Source of the DNA: Scleromatobacter sp039920745
GTDB taxonomy: Bacteria > Pseudomonadota > Gammaproteobacteria > Burkholderiales > Burkholderiaceae_C
Assembly (NCBI GenBank): GCA_039920745.1
Contig: JBDSDD010000052.1
Span: forward strand, 3,588 to 67,587
Direction of reading: 5' to 3'
DNA length: 64,000 bases
Below, piece after piece: positions 8,060 through 16,507 of the stretch (positions within the stretch are counted from its first letter, which is position 1; every line of letters begins with the position of its first letter). Both the position numbers and the translations under genes were made by a program. The notes beneath the pieces are model-generated. The model had not been told where the DNA came from, searched no databases, and saw only the letters and a program-made list of their open reading frames with translations.

Positions 8060-8695
8060 TCACTCGGCGGACTGCCAGGGCGGCGTCCACGTGCCATTGC
8101 GCCACTGCTGCAGCTTGAGCAGGCCTACCATCGTCTTGGCGTCGGTGAGCTCGCCGCTGGCAGAGAGGTCGAACAGGTCGGCCTCGGACATCGTGCGCAC
8201 CTCGACATACTCGCCCTCGTCGAGCTGCTGCGCGCCGGCCACGAGACCGCGCGCGAACCAGATCTCGATGAATTCGGTGGAGTAGGCACAGGCGTTGTGC
8301 ATGCGCCCGGCGTAGGCCCATTCGCGGGCAGCGTAGCCGGTCTCCTCGCGCAGTTCGCGCTGGGCGCAGTGCAGCGTGGTCTCGTTCGCGTCGAGCTTGC
8401 CGGCGGGGAACTCCAGCAGCACGCGATCGAGCGGATAGCGGTGCTGGCGCTCGACGATCAGCTGGCCGTCGTCGGTCAACGGCACGACCATCACGGCGCC
8501 CGGATGGACGACGTACTCGCGGAACGCGGTACCGCCACCGGGCAAGCGGACCTGGTCGCGGCGCACCTTCAGGAAGTGGCCTTCGTAGACGCTGTCGGAG
8601 TGGATGCGGCGCTCGACGAGATGCTCGTCGACGCCGTCCTGCACGCCGATCGGGGAGCCACCGGTGACGATGGCTTCCACGTTCTTCTCGGTCAC
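8060..8695 (-). CDS. NUDIX hydrolase, ADP-ribose pyrophosphatase type
   Basis: 211 residues with a complete NUDIX box around residues 97-119 (GKLDANETTLHCAQRELREETGY), giving the metal-binding REXXEE core. The FPAG stretch immediately before it and the substrate-side pattern match ADP-ribose/NADH-type NUDIX enzymes (NudF). Likely hydrolyses ADP-ribose or related nucleoside diphosphate derivatives in the cytosol. It starts 16 bp after nuoN and is probably read through from the complex I operon. Confidence 0.88.
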   Translation of the reverse strand: MTEKNVEAIVTGGSPIGVQDGVDEHLVERRIHSDSVYEGHFLKVRRDQVRLPGGGTAFREYVVHPGAVMVVPLTDDGQLIVERQHRYPLDRVLLEFPAGKLDANETTLHCAQRELREETGYAAREWAYAGRMHNACAYSTEFIEIWFARGLVAGAQQLDEGEYVEVRTMSEADLFDLSASGELTDAKTMVGLLKLQQWRNGTWTPPWQSAE

Positions 8696-8711
8696 GCGCG
8701 TTTCCTGGGCA

Positions 8712-10196
8712 TCAGGTGCTGAATGCCTTCAGCACAGCGTCTCGGCAGGCGGTCATCAGGCCGTCCGGCAGCACGCCGAAGCCGAAGGCGGCCAGGCCGT
8801 TCAGGGCCAGCAGCACGGTGGCGCCGGTCTCGCCCTTGATCGGCGTCGTGTCGACCGGCTCGTCGAAGAACATCGTCTTGACGATGCGCAGGTAGTAGTA
8901 CGCGCCGACCAGCGACAGCAGCACGGCGATCACCGCCAGCACGATGTAGCCCCTCGCGCCCGTGCTCACGAGTGCCTGCAGCACGGCGAACTTGGCGTAG
9001 AAGCCGACCAGCGGCGGGATGCCGGCCAGCGAGAACATGAACACGGCCATCACGAAGGCGATCCACGGCGAGCGCTTGGCCAGGCCGGCGAGGTCGGAGA
9101 TCTCCTCGCTCTCAAAGCCGTGGCGCGACAGGTACATGACCAGGCCGAAGGTGCCGAGCGTCGTCAGCACGTAGGTGATCATGTAGAACAGCGCGGAGCT
9201 GTAGCCGTTGACCGCGTTGGACGTGTCGAGGTCGATGACGGTGGGCGTGAAGCCCAGCAGCATGAATCCCAGCTGCGCGATGGCCGAGTAGGCCAGCAGT
9301 CGTTTCAAGTTGGTCTGCGCGATGGCCGCCAGGTTGCCCAGTGCCATTGACGTGACCGACAGCACGATCAACATTTCCTGCCAGTCGGTGGCGAGGCCCG
9401 ACAGCCCCTCCACCAGGATGCGGAAGGTGATGCCGAACGCGGCCAGCTTGGGCGCGCCGGAGATCAGCAGCGTGACAGCCGTGGGGGCGCCCTGATAGAC
9501 GTCGGGCACCCACATGTGGAATGGCGCGAGACCCAGCTTGAACGCAAGGCCAGCGACGATGAAGACGAGGCCGAACGTCAGCACCTGCGGGTTGACCGTG
9601 CCCTTGTGGATGGCATCGAAAACACCCGGGATATCCAGCAAGCCAGTGGCGCCGTACATCATCGACAGGCCATACAGCAGGAAGCCGCTGGCCAACGCGC
9701 CCAGGATGAAATACTTCATCGCGGCTTCGGTCGACACGGCATGGTCGCGGCGCAGCGCGGTAAGCGCGTACAGCGACAGGCTCATCAGCTCGAGACCGAC
9801 GTAGACGACCAGGAAGTTGTTGGCCGAGACCATCACGGAGATGCCCAGCAGCGAGAACATCGCCAGCGTCAGGAACTCGCCCTTGAGCAAGTCGCGCGAC
9901 TTCAGGTACGGACGCGCGAAGCCCAGCGTGATCATGGTGGCGAGCGTCGCCGACAGCGCCAGCAGGTGGCCTAGCGGGTCGATGACGACCATGCGCGACA
10001 TGCCGTAGACGGTGCGCGCGAGCTGCAGTTCATTGAAGTGCAGCAAGGCCAGCACGGCCAACGAGGCCTGGGCGATCCAGAACGTGGTGTTCAGGCGCGC
10101 CTCGGAGGCGTTGACGCCGATCAGCGCCACCACCGAGGTCATCAGCAGCAGGAAGATCTCGGGGTAGACGATCGGCAACGAGGTCAATTGAATCAT
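8712..10196 (-). CDS. nuoN: NADH-quinone oxidoreductase subunit N
   Basis: 494-residue antiporter-like membrane subunit of complex I with about 14 hydrophobic helices. The proton-channel region is visible as GVGLELMSLSLYAL-type sequence (YVGLELMSLSLYALTALRR near residue 130) and KLGLAPFHMWVPDVYQGAPT near residue 220. Part of the proton-pumping arm in the inner membrane. Last gene of the nuo operon, 19 bp after nuoM. The DUF2818 gene often found between nuoN and the NUDIX gene in relatives is absent. Confidence 0.96.
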   Translation of the reverse strand: MIQLTSLPIVYPEIFLLLMTSVVALIGVNASEARLNTTFWIAQASLAVLALLHFNELQLARTVYGMSRMVVIDPLGHLLALSATLATMITLGFARPYLKSRDLLKGEFLTLAMFSLLGISVMVSANNFLVVYVGLELMSLSLYALTALRRDHAVSTEAAMKYFILGALASGFLLYGLSMMYGATGLLDIPGVFDAIHKGTVNPQVLTFGLVFIVAGLAFKLGLAPFHMWVPDVYQGAPTAVTLLISGAPKLAAFGITFRILVEGLSGLATDWQEMLIVLSVTSMALGNLAAIAQTNLKRLLAYSAIAQLGFMLLGFTPTVIDLDTSNAVNGYSSALFYMITYVLTTLGTFGLVMYLSRHGFESEEISDLAGLAKRSPWIAFVMAVFMFSLAGIPPLVGFYAKFAVLQALVSTGARGYIVLAVIAVLLSLVGAYYYLRIVKTMFFDEPVDTTPIKGETGATVLLALNGLAAFGFGVLPDGLMTACRDAVLKAFST

Positions 10197-10215
10197 GGGG
10201 ATCTTTCCGCGACGC

Positions 10216-11691
10216 TCAGATCAGCTTGGACTGGGCGACGTGCTTCAGCAATGCGTCCACCGAGGCCTGCATGACGTCGGTGAAGGGCTTCGGGTACAGG
10301 CCCATCGCCAGGACGGCGATCGCGAGTAGCGCGAGCATCAGGAATTCACGGCTGTTGATGTCCTTGAGGCGGCTCACGCTGCCCTTGGTGACGGGGCCGA
10401 AGTAGACCCGCTTGACCATCCACAGCGTGTAGGCGGCGCCGAAGATCAGCGCGGTGGCGGCCAGCGCGGCCACCCAGAAGTTGAAGCCGGTGGTGGCCAG
10501 GATGACCATCCACTCTCCAACGAACCCGGCGGTGCCCGGCAGGCCGCAATTGGCCATCGCGAACAGCACGGCGAACGCAGCGAACTTGGGCATCGTGTTG
10601 GCCACGCCGCCGTAGGCCGCGATCTCGCGCGAATGGACGCGGTCGTACATCACGCCGATGCCCAGGAACATCGCGGCGGAGACGAAGCCGTGCGCGATCA
10701 TCTGCACGATGGCGCCCTGCATGCCCAGCGAGTTGAAGATGAAGAAGCCCAGCGTGCAGAAGCCCATGTGGGCGATCGACGAATAGGCGACCAGCTTCTT
10801 CATGTCGGTCTGCACCATCGCCACGAGGCCGATGTAGACGACGGCGATCAGCGACATCGCGATGATCAGCCAGGCCCAGTGGTGGCTGGCGTCCGGGGCG
10901 ATCGGCAGCGAGAAGCGCAGGAAGCCGTACGCGCCGAGCTTGAGCATGATCGCGGCCAGCACGGCGGAGCCGCCGGTGGGGGCCTCGACGTGGACGTCCG
11001 GCAGCCATGTGTGAACCGGCCACATCGGCACCTTGACGGCGAATGCGGCGAGGAACGCGAAGAACAACGCAGTCTGCGCCTCCATCGACAGCTTGAGCGA
11101 GTGCCAGGCCAGGATCTCGAAGCTGCCGTTGGACTTGATGTACAGGTAGACGATGGCCACCAGCATCAGCAGCGAGCCGAGCAGCGTGTACAGGAAGAAC
11201 TTGAACGACGCGTAGATCCGGTTCGGGCCGCCCCAGACGCCGATGATGATGTACATCGGGATCAACGTGGCTTCGAAGAACGTGTAGAACAACAGGCCAT
11301 CGACTGCACAGAACACGCCGATCATCAGGCCGGACAGGATCATGAACGCGCCGAAGTACTGGTTGACGCGCTCGGTGATCACCTCCCAGCCGGCGATGAC
11401 GACGATCACGTTGATGAACGCGGTCAGCAGCACGAACCAGACGGAGATGCCGTCCACGCCCAGGTGGTAGTTGGCGTGGAAGCGTTCGATCCACGGCAGG
11501 TTGGTCTGGAACTGCAGCGCGGCAGACGACGTGTCGAAGCCCGTGATCAACGGGATCGTGACCAGGAACGACGCGATGGATGCGACGAGCGCAAACCAGC
11601 GAACGGGACGCGCGTTGTCGTCGCGCCCCATCGCCAGCAATACCACCCCTGCCAGGATCGGCAGCCAGATGGCGAGACTCAGGAAACTCAT
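10216..11691 (-). CDS. nuoM: NADH-quinone oxidoreductase subunit M
   Basis: 491-residue proton-pumping membrane subunit of complex I. Family signatures include FFEATLIPMYIIIGVWGG (key Glu near residue 140) and KVPMWPVHTWLPDVHVEAPT near residue 230. About 14 hydrophobic helices. Length matches the family (about 490-510). Lies 22 bp downstream of nuoL in the operon. Confidence 0.97.
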   Translation of the reverse strand: MSFLSLAIWLPILAGVVLLAMGRDDNARPVRWFALVASIASFLVTIPLITGFDTSSAALQFQTNLPWIERFHANYHLGVDGISVWFVLLTAFINVIVVIAGWEVITERVNQYFGAFMILSGLMIGVFCAVDGLLFYTFFEATLIPMYIIIGVWGGPNRIYASFKFFLYTLLGSLLMLVAIVYLYIKSNGSFEILAWHSLKLSMEAQTALFFAFLAAFAVKVPMWPVHTWLPDVHVEAPTGGSAVLAAIMLKLGAYGFLRFSLPIAPDASHHWAWLIIAMSLIAVVYIGLVAMVQTDMKKLVAYSSIAHMGFCTLGFFIFNSLGMQGAIVQMIAHGFVSAAMFLGIGVMYDRVHSREIAAYGGVANTMPKFAAFAVLFAMANCGLPGTAGFVGEWMVILATTGFNFWVAALAATALIFGAAYTLWMVKRVYFGPVTKGSVSRLKDINSREFLMLALLAIAVLAMGLYPKPFTDVMQASVDALLKHVAQSKLI

Positions 11692-11713
11692 TGTTGTTCT
11701 CCGCCGGCTGGGG

Positions 11714-13864
11714 TCAGTGAGCGACGCTCAGGACGACACTTTGAAGGTAAGGCCCGAGCTGCCAGGTCAGCAGACCGAACACGCCCAGGATCATCACCAG
11801 CGCATACCAGTAGAGGTGGCCGGTCTGCACGAGGCGCACCACGCCGGCAATCATTCCGACCAATCGCGCCGAACCGTTGACGAGCAGGCCGTCGATCAGG
11901 CCCTTGTCGCCGAAGTTCCACAGGCCGCGGCCCAGCAGGCGCGCGCCGGCGGCGAGGACGTTCTCGTTGAACCAGTCGAAGTAGTACTTGTTCTCGAGAA
12001 CCTTCGTGATGGGCGCGAAGATCTTGCCGGCCGTCTCCGCCAGTTGCGGTCTGACGATGTACATGATGTACGACAGCAGCACGCCCGCGATCGCCAGGTA
12101 GACCGTCGGGTGGGCGAACGCGGCCAGCGCCATCTCCGCCGGGCCGTGGAATTCCTTGGCCAGTTCTTCCATCGCCGGATGCTTCTCGGTGTTGAAGAAG
12201 ATCGAGCTGCCGAAGAAGCTGCCGAACAACATCGGCTTGATGGTGACGAAGCCGATGATGGCCGACGGAATCGCCAGCGCGATCAGGGGGCCGGTGACAA
12301 CCCACGGTGACTCGTGCGGCGTGTGGTCGCCATGCCCGTGGTCGCCGTGACCATGCGCGTCATGCGCGTGGTCGTCATGCGCGTGCGCGTCGTGCGCAAC
12401 CGCGTGACCATGGTCGTGGCCGTGCGAATCGTCTTCCTCCAGCGCGGGTTCCGGGCCGTCGACTTCAGGCGGGAACGGCTTGTGGTGGAAACGTTCCTTG
12501 CCGTGGAAGACCAGGAAGAACATGCGGAACGAGTAGAACGCGGTGACGAACACCCCGGCCGTCACCGAGAACTGAGCGAAGCCGGAGCCGTACAGATGGC
12601 TCGCGTAGGCCGCGTCGATGATCGAGTCCTTGGAGTAGAAACCGGCGAAGAATGGCGTGCCGATCAGCGCGAGGGAGCCGATCAGCGACGTCCAGTACGT
12701 GATCTTCATGTACTTGCGCAGGCCGCCCATGTTGCGGATGTCCTGGTCATGGTGCATGCCCATGATCACGGAGCCGGCAGCGAGGAACAGCAGGGCCTTG
12801 AAGAACGCGTGCGTCATCAGGTGGAACACGGCCACCGGGTAGGCCGACAGGCCCAACGCGACGGTCATGTAGCCTAGCTGGGACAGGGTGGAGTACGCGA
12901 CCACGCGCTTGATGTCGTTCTGGATGATGCCCAGGAAACCCATGAACAGTGCGGTGATCGAGCCGATGATCAGCACGACGCTCAGCGCGGTGTCCGACAG
13001 CTCGAACAGCGGCGACATGCGCGTGACCATGAAGATGCCGGCCGTCACCATGGTGGCGGCATGGATCAGCGCGGAGATCGGCGTCGGGCCTTCCATCGAG
13101 TCGGGCAGCCAGACGTGCAGCGGGAACTGCGCGGACTTGCCCATGGCGCCGATGAACAGGCAGATGCAGGTGACGGTGACCAGCAGCCAGTCGGTGCCGT
13201 TGCCGAACATCGTGGCCGCGAGGCCATCGGGCTTCGTGAAGGCGGCGAACGCCTCCGCATAGTCCAGCGTGTGCGCGTAGGTGGCGATCAGGCCGATGCC
13301 CAGGATGAAGCCGAAGTCACCGACACGATTGACCAGGAAGGCCTTCATGTTGGCGAACACGGCCGTGGGCTTCTTGAACCAGAAGCCGATCAGCAGGTAC
13401 GAGACGAGGCCCACCGCTTCCCAGCCGAAGAACAGCTGCAGGAAGTTGTTGCTCATCACGAGCATCAGCATCGAGAACGTGAACAGCGAGATGTACGAGA
13501 AGAAGCGCTGGTAGCCCGGATCTTCTTCCATGTAGCCGATGGTGTAGACGTGCACCATCAGCGACACGAAGGTCACCACGCACATCATCATCGCGGTGAG
13601 GCCGTCGATCAGGAAGCCGACTTCCATCTTCAGGCCGCCGGCGTTCATCCACTCGTAGACGCTGCCGGAGAAATGCGCGCCGTCCACCGCGACCGAGTAC
13701 AGCGTCGAGGCCGAGATCAGGAACGAGATCAGCACGCCCAGGATGGTGACGCGGTGCGCGTTGGCCCGGCCGATCTGGTGGCCGAACAGGCCCGCGACGA
13801 TCGCGCCGACCAGCGGCGCCATCGGCACCGCGACCAGGAGAGGGAGGGAAAGGTTGGCAGACAT
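11714..13864 (-). CDS. nuoL: NADH-quinone oxidoreductase subunit L
   Basis: 716 residues, about 100 longer than E. coli NuoL. The antiporter core is intact: FFGWEAVGLVSYLLIGFW near residue 145 and AQFPLHVWLPDSMEGPTPISALIHAATMV-type sequence near residue 240. The extra length comes largely from a loop at residues about 475-520 that contains about 15 histidines mixed with Asp, Ala and Gly. The C-terminal lateral helix that spans NuoM/N is present. A proton-pumping subunit at the distal end of the complex I membrane arm. Confidence 0.96.
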   Translation of the reverse strand: MSANLSLPLLVAVPMAPLVGAIVAGLFGHQIGRANAHRVTILGVLISFLISASTLYSVAVDGAHFSGSVYEWMNAGGLKMEVGFLIDGLTAMMMCVVTFVSLMVHVYTIGYMEEDPGYQRFFSYISLFTFSMLMLVMSNNFLQLFFGWEAVGLVSYLLIGFWFKKPTAVFANMKAFLVNRVGDFGFILGIGLIATYAHTLDYAEAFAAFTKPDGLAATMFGNGTDWLLVTVTCICLFIGAMGKSAQFPLHVWLPDSMEGPTPISALIHAATMVTAGIFMVTRMSPLFELSDTALSVVLIIGSITALFMGFLGIIQNDIKRVVAYSTLSQLGYMTVALGLSAYPVAVFHLMTHAFFKALLFLAAGSVIMGMHHDQDIRNMGGLRKYMKITYWTSLIGSLALIGTPFFAGFYSKDSIIDAAYASHLYGSGFAQFSVTAGVFVTAFYSFRMFFLVFHGKERFHHKPFPPEVDGPEPALEEDDSHGHDHGHAVAHDAHAHDDHAHDAHGHGDHGHGDHTPHESPWVVTGPLIALAIPSAIIGFVTIKPMLFGSFFGSSIFFNTEKHPAMEELAKEFHGPAEMALAAFAHPTVYLAIAGVLLSYIMYIVRPQLAETAGKIFAPITKVLENKYYFDWFNENVLAAGARLLGRGLWNFGDKGLIDGLLVNGSARLVGMIAGVVRLVQTGHLYWYALVMILGVFGLLTWQLGPYLQSVVLSVAH

Positions 13865-13873
13865 TTTTTCTTT

Positions 13874-14197
13874 TCAACCCTTCAGCGCGTCGAGTTCGTC
13901 GGCGGCGATGGTGGCGCGGTTGCGGAACAGCACCACCAGGATCGCGAGGCCGATCGCCGATTCGGCCGCGGCCACCGTCAGGATGAAGAACACGAAGACC
14001 TGGCCCGCCATGCGGTCCTGCCCGAGCGGCAGGTAATGCGAGAAGGCGATGAAGTTCATGTTGACGGCCAGGAGCATCAGCTCGATGGCCATCAGCAGCA
14101 CGATCAGGTTGCGGCGATTCAGGAAGATGCCGACCACCGACAGCGCGAACAGCATGCCGCCGAGCGTCAGGTAGTGGGCGAGCGAGATTTCGATCAT
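13874..14197 (-). CDS. nuoK: NADH-quinone oxidoreductase subunit K
   Basis: 107-residue three-helix membrane subunit. The two functionally important glutamates are visible in IVLLMAIELMLLAVN (near residue 36) and VAAAESAIGLAILV (near residue 72). Its ATG overlaps the nuoJ stop by 4 bp, suggesting translational coupling; nuoL follows after 9 bp. Confidence 0.97.
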   Translation of the reverse strand: MIEISLAHYLTLGGMLFALSVVGIFLNRRNLIVLLMAIELMLLAVNMNFIAFSHYLPLGQDRMAGQVFVFFILTVAAAESAIGLAILVVLFRNRATIAADELDALKG

Positions 14198-14850
14198 GCC
14201 TTGGCTCCGTCCTTGCCGGGTTCTGCGGCAGGCGCCGCGGGAACCGACGCCACCTCGATGACCGGGGCCATCTTCACGATGCGCAGGCGATCAGCCTTGC
14301 GCGCGCGCAGCGCCAGGTTCGGGTCGATGGCCTTGCTGTCCTTGCGCTCGCGCAGCGTCAGCGCGATGGCCGCGATGATCGCCACCAGCAGCAGCACGGC
14401 GGCCACTTGCAGCGGGTAGAGGTAGTTCGTGTAGACCTCGATGCCCAGCAGGCGGGTGTTGCCCATCTTGATGGCGACGGCATCGGCGACCGGCGCATCG
14501 GTGACGCGGAAGCCACCCATCAGCACGAGGGCCATTTCGAGTGCGATCAGCACGCCGACGATCGCCGCCAGCGGAAAGTGCTTCCAGAAGCCCACTCGCA
14601 GTTCTTCGGTGTTGACGTCCAGCATCATCACGACGAACAGGAACAGCACCATGACGGCGCCGACGTAGACGAGCACCAGCGTGATGGCCAGGAATTCGGC
14701 CTTCAGCATCATCCACAGGCACGAAGCGTTGAAGAACGCCAGCACCAGGAACAGCGCGGCGTGCACGGTCGAACGCGCGGTGATCACACCGAACGACGAG
14801 GCCAGCAGCACGGCCGAGAAAATGTAGAACAGGGCGGATAGGGTTGTCAT
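14194..14850 (-). CDS. nuoJ: NADH-quinone oxidoreductase subunit J
   Basis: 218 residues with five hydrophobic helices; the conserved YVGAVMVLFLFVVMMLD helix is near residues 60-76. The C-terminal 45 residues form a charged then Ala/Pro-rich tail. I start at ATG 14850 (MTTLSALFYIFSAVLL), the family N-terminus; the frame runs open upstream to 15000 but that stretch overlaps nuoI and is not coding. Membrane subunit of complex I near the quinone site. Confidence 0.95.
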   Translation of the reverse strand: MTTLSALFYIFSAVLLASSFGVITARSTVHAALFLVLAFFNASCLWMMLKAEFLAITLVLVYVGAVMVLFLFVVMMLDVNTEELRVGFWKHFPLAAIVGVLIALEMALVLMGGFRVTDAPVADAVAIKMGNTRLLGIEVYTNYLYPLQVAAVLLLVAIIAAIALTLRERKDSKAIDPNLALRARKADRLRIVKMAPVIEVASVPAAPAAEPGKDGAKA

Positions 14851-14890
14851 GGCAATGCTTGGCCGTTTGACCACCGGGCGCGAGAGCGCC

Positions 14891-15406
14891 TCAGCGGTAC
14901 TTGGCGTCGGCCTCCTTGGCGGCGGCGATTTCGCGTTCGTAGCGGTCGCCGACGGCGAGCAGCATGTCCTTGGTGAAGTAGAGGTCGCCCCGCTTCTCAC
15001 CGTGGTATTCGAAGATGTGGGTCTCGACGATCGAGTCGACCGGGCAGCTCTCTTCGCAGAAGCCGCAGAAGATGCACTTGGTCAGGTCGATGTCGTAGCG
15101 CGTCGTGCGGCGCGTGCCGTCGGCGCGCACGTCGGACTCGATCGTGATGGCCATCGCGGGGCACACGGCCTCGCACAGCTTGCAGGCGATGCAGCGCTCT
15201 TCGCCGTTCTCGTAGCGACGCAGCGCGTGCAGGCCGCGGAAGCGCGGGCTCATCGGCGTCTTCTCTTCCGGGAACTGCACCGTGATGGTCGGCGAGAAGA
15301 AGTACTTGCCCGTCAGGCGCATTCCACGGAACAGCTCCAGGAGCAGGAAGCTCGAGAAGAAGTCCTTGAACGAGAACGACGGCGTGGCAGTGGTGGTAGA
15401 AGACAT
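14891..15406 (-). CDS. nuoI: NADH-quinone oxidoreductase subunit I
   Basis: 171-residue peripheral arm subunit that holds clusters N6a and N6b. Two [4Fe-4S] motifs are clear: CIACKLCEAVCP (about residue 73) and CIFCGFCEESCP (about residue 112). Relays electrons from NuoG/NuoD side to NuoB. In operon order between nuoH and nuoJ. Confidence 0.97.
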   Translation of the reverse strand: MSSTTTATPSFSFKDFFSSFLLLELFRGMRLTGKYFFSPTITVQFPEEKTPMSPRFRGLHALRRYENGEERCIACKLCEAVCPAMAITIESDVRADGTRRTTRYDIDLTKCIFCGFCEESCPVDSIVETHIFEYHGEKRGDLYFTKDMLLAVGDRYEREIAAAKEADAKYR

Positions 15407-15423
15407 GATTTTTCAGCCTCGCC

Positions 15424-16488
15424 TTATTTCCAGATCGACCACGGCGACTCGATCCACAGGCCGATGATGACCAGCCAGACGAGCGTGACGGGGATGAAGA
15501 TCTTCCAGCCCAGACGCATGATCTGGTCGTAGCGATAGCGCGGGAACGTCGAACGCACCCACAGGAACATCGTCACCACGACGAACACCTTGGCGAACAG
15601 CCAGATGAAGTGCGGGACGTACGGGTCGAGGAAGCCGAACGGGCTCAGCCAGCCGCCCAGGAACATGATCACGCACAGTGTCGAGACCAGGATCATGTTG
15701 GCGTATTCGGCCAGGAAGAACATGGCGAAGGCCATGCCCGAGTACTCGACCATGTGACCGGCGACGATCTCGGATTCGCCTTCGACGACGTCGAACGGGG
15801 CGCGGTTGGTTTCCGCCAGGCCCGAGATGAAGTAGACGAAGAAGATCGGCAGCAGCGGCAGCCAGTTCCACGACAGGAACGTCCAGCCGTGCGCGGCCAT
15901 CATGCCCCGGCCCTGCTGGTTGACGATCTCGCCCAGGTTCATCGAACCCGAGACCATCAGCACCACGACCAGGCAGAAGCCCATCGCGATCTCGTAGCTG
16001 ACCATCTGCGCCGAAGCGCGCAGCGCGCCCAGGAACGCGTACTTGGAGTTGGAAGCCCAGCCGGCGACGATCACGCCGTAGACCTCGAGCGAGGTGATGG
16101 CCATGACGAACAGCAGGCCCGCGTTGACGTCGGCGAGCACGACCCCCGGATCGAACGGCACCACGGCCCAGGCGGCCAGCGCCGGCATGATCGTCATCAC
16201 CGGCGCCACGAAGAACAGGCCCTTGTTGGCAGCCGTCGGGCGGATGATTTCCTTGAAGATCAGCTTGACGGCGTCGGCGATCGGCGTGAGCAAGCCGAAC
16301 GGGCCGACGCGATTCGGACCCGGGCGGATCTGCGTCCAGGCGATCGCCTTGCGTTCCCACAGCGTCAGGTAGGCGACGAGGCCCAGCAGCGGCAGGATGA
16401 TCGCGAGGATGCGGATCACGGCCCAGATCACCGGCCACAGGTACAGGCCTTGCGCCCAGTGCCAGATGTTGAGGAGGAATTGAATCAT
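15424..16488 (-). CDS. nuoH: NADH-quinone oxidoreductase subunit H
   Basis: 354-residue eight-helix membrane subunit that forms the quinone-access tunnel with NuoB and NuoD. Visible family stretches are TLWERKAIAWTQIRPGPNRVGPFG (residues about 42-65) and the acidic loop GLAETNRAPFDVVEGESEIVAG (about 223-245). Full length. Lies 19 bp after nuoG. Confidence 0.97.
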   Translation of the reverse strand: MIQFLLNIWHWAQGLYLWPVIWAVIRILAIILPLLGLVAYLTLWERKAIAWTQIRPGPNRVGPFGLLTPIADAVKLIFKEIIRPTAANKGLFFVAPVMTIMPALAAWAVVPFDPGVVLADVNAGLLFVMAITSLEVYGVIVAGWASNSKYAFLGALRASAQMVSYEIAMGFCLVVVLMVSGSMNLGEIVNQQGRGMMAAHGWTFLSWNWLPLLPIFFVYFISGLAETNRAPFDVVEGESEIVAGHMVEYSGMAFAMFFLAEYANMILVSTLCVIMFLGGWLSPFGFLDPYVPHFIWLFAKVFVVVTMFLWVRSTFPRYRYDQIMRLGWKIFIPVTLVWLVIIGLWIESPWSIWK

Positions 16489-16507
16489 GGGTTGTTCCGT
16501 TCCGGGC

